Source: Flavobacterium proteolyticum | GTDB taxonomy: Bacteria > Bacteroidota > Bacteroidia > Flavobacteriales > Flavobacteriaceae | Assembly (NCBI RefSeq): GCF_015223105.1 | Contig: NZ_JADFTZ010000001.1 | Location: forward strand, 1,054,001 to 1,118,000 | Reading direction: 5' to 3' | DNA: 64,000 nucleotides | In this document: piece after piece, positions 62,854-64,000 of the stretch | Position numbering within the stretch: the first letter of the stretch is position 1 | Layout: the number at the start of each line of letters is the position of its first letter | The notes under the pieces: generated by a model | What the model saw: only the letters and a program-made list of their open reading frames with translations | What the model was told of the DNA's origin: nothing | Database searches by the model: none | Translations under genes and position numbers: made by a program

Positions 62854-64000
62854 TATTCTTCTGGATTAAAAAGCAAAACTTCAGAAACAATTCGTTTTCT
62901 AAAATCGGTTAAAATGTTGTCAACTAATAATTGATTGTTAATTTGATCACTAGTCTGAAACAAGGTTTGTAAATTTTTATAATTTGAATCGTCTCTCATA
63001 ATTCTGTCAGCAGTCATACGAGTTGGATAAATCATTTTATAACTTGAACCACTATTACGTGCATATCGTAATTCTTGCTCTTCATTTTTTTGAATGGTTT
63101 TTTGCATCAAAATTTTTCCGCTGGCAATGTCAACTAATCGATAAGTTATGCTAGATTGTAATGTGCTTCTTTTTTCGTATTCTTTATAAACAACCATTTT
63201 TTCAACTAATGAATCAGCACCATTACGGGCTTTTAATTTTTTTACTTCTAATCCATTAACATCATAACTTCTAACAGGTTCGTCTTGTAACTGATATTGA
63301 TTAATATGTATTGTTAAAACCGCTTTTGCATTTGTTCTTACATAAAAATTATCTATGTATCGCTTTAATTGTGTGTTGTTTTTGCTTGTCTCCGAAATAT
63401 TATAATACGGAGAAGAAATGTCATTGCTTCCTTTAATGATTTTTACAAACGGATTTTTGCTTGCTAAAATATCTTCAATAACAGCATTTTGAATGTTACT
63501 TTCAAAACCACTTGAGTTTCTTCCTCTATATGATTCTACGATAATTGGATATTCTGCACATACTAAAGCATCCGACTTTAACTCATCAGCATTTTTATAA
63601 CTATCAAATCTTTGAATAATGTCATCCAATCCTAAATAAGCGGTTCTGCATTTTCCTTTCTTTAAATCTTTAATCGCTTTTCTGTAGATAGGTTCACTAT
63701 AGGCTTCACGGTGTAAATTTTTAACATCTAAATAGTTGCTGTTTATGTTCTTAACCTGCTCAAAAGCCAATTCTGCTTCTTTAAAGTTTTCTTGCATTAA
63801 ATAATAACTTCCTTCTTTGTAGCGCTCGTTTAATGCTTGTTGCAATTTGTTTTTTACGTCTTTATAATTAGCCTCACGAGTGTAAATCTCATTCCATTTA
63901 TCATAAGCAGGCATGTATTTTTTTTCTCCAAAAAGTTGAATTCCAGTTAGATAAATAGGTTCGTTAACGGCGATACTTAGTTGCTTAGGAGTGTCTTTAT
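62853..64000 (-). CDS. Envelope-associated TPR-like protein (5' end outside the window)
   Basis: The frame stays open from its stop at 62853 to the right edge, so the gene is partial. An internal ATG at 63914 is not the true start, because in-frame residues before it (SIAVNEPIYLTGIQLFGEKKY) look like coding sequence. Residues near the N-terminal side form TPR-like helices (GSYYLMQENFKEAELAFEQV). The centre has a CsgG/LpoB-like flavour (IVESYRGRNSSGFESNIQNA). It precedes and overlaps the LPP20-like gene. A role in envelope lipoprotein assembly is possible but not shown. Confidence 0.75.
   Translation of the reverse strand, partial: KDTPKQLSIAVNEPIYLTGIQLFGEKKYMPAYDKWNEIYTREANYKDVKNKLQQALNERYKEGSYYLMQENFKEAELAFEQVKNINSNYLDVKNLHREAYSEPIYRKAIKDLKKGKCRTAYLGLDDIIQRFDSYKNADELKSDALVCAEYPIIVESYRGRNSSGFESNIQNAVIEDILASKNPFVKIIKGSNDISSPYYNISETSKNNTQLKRYIDNFYVRTNAKAVLTIHINQYQLQDEPVRSYDVNGLEVKKLKARNGADSLVEKMVVYKEYEKRSTLQSSITYRLVDIASGKILMQKTIQKNEEQELRYARNSGSSYKMIYPTRMTADRIMRDDSNYKNLQTLFQTSDQINNQLLVDNILTDFRKRIVSEVLLFNPEE

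Overview
The window looks like a chromosomal segment of a member of the Flavobacteriaceae, most likely Flavobacterium or a close relative. The DNA is AT-rich. Three proteins are built for the type IX secretion system (two type A and one type B sorting tails), and gliding genes gldE and gldD sit beside mutY and ssb. Several genes are preceded by the Bacteroidota promoter pattern (TTTG or TTG, about 18-21 nt, then TAnnTTTG), start codons mostly lack a Shine-Dalgarno sequence, and the tRNA gene does not encode its CCA end. I see no transposase, integrase, prophage gene, CRISPR array or rRNA gene. This is mostly core chromosome with small repetitive elements between genes.

Layout. 1-4.0 kb: tail of a short-chain dehydrogenase, then a LytS-type sensor kinase and its LytTR regulator. 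4.1-8.4 kb: a secreted delta-60 repeat protein, a small exported protein, an AIM24-family protein and a DUF4199 membrane protein. 8.4-13.3 kb (minus): a type B T9SS protein, a crotonase-family enzyme, an unlisted 59-aa membrane peptide and queD, very tightly packed. 13.3-19.1 kb (minus): a large outer-membrane-like protein, a small hypothetical, aspartate kinase and a GNAT acetyltransferase. 19.2-26.3 kb: fructose-1,6-bisphosphatase, TerB-like protein, HupE/UreJ protein, dCMP deaminase, S41 protease, a hypothetical, an operon with MarC and a small flavoprotein, and a DUF3109 protein. 26.5-32.5 kb: nrdB, nrdA, two small genes and a dGTPase-like gene. 32.6-39.6 kb: a secreted propeller/PA-domain protein, a DUF3078 protein, dxs and tadA. 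39.7-48.5 kb: a bacterial alpha-2-macroglobulin, a lipoprotein and penicillin-binding protein 1C. 48.5-54.7 kb: RNase G, a 30-aa basic peptide and an HU protein (minus), then mutY-ssb-gldE-gldD and an HMA-domain lipoprotein. 54.8-60.2 kb: EamA transporter, a pair of M16 peptidases, rplU-rpmA and tRNA-Leu. 60.3-64 kb: a BaiN/HI0933-like flavoprotein and a lipoprotein operon that runs off the window.

How the genes work together. NrdAB, dCMP deaminase and the dGTPase-like enzyme all act on the deoxynucleotide pool. The alpha-2-macroglobulin/PBP1C pair matches the known bacterial association of a protease trap with a repair-type peptidoglycan synthase. GldD and GldE belong to the gliding/T9SS machinery that the three sorting-tail proteins need. 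The M16 pair combines one peptidase with an intact zinc site and one that lacks it.

I found no convincing new multi-gene system. The most interesting signals are small: a duplicated 3' end of the RNase G gene between two convergent genes, several intergenic elements made of short words in direct and inverted order, two small genes below usual size limits, closely spaced divergent promoters that may give leaderless dxs and tadA mRNAs, and a 13-nt sequence shared upstream of two unrelated genes.
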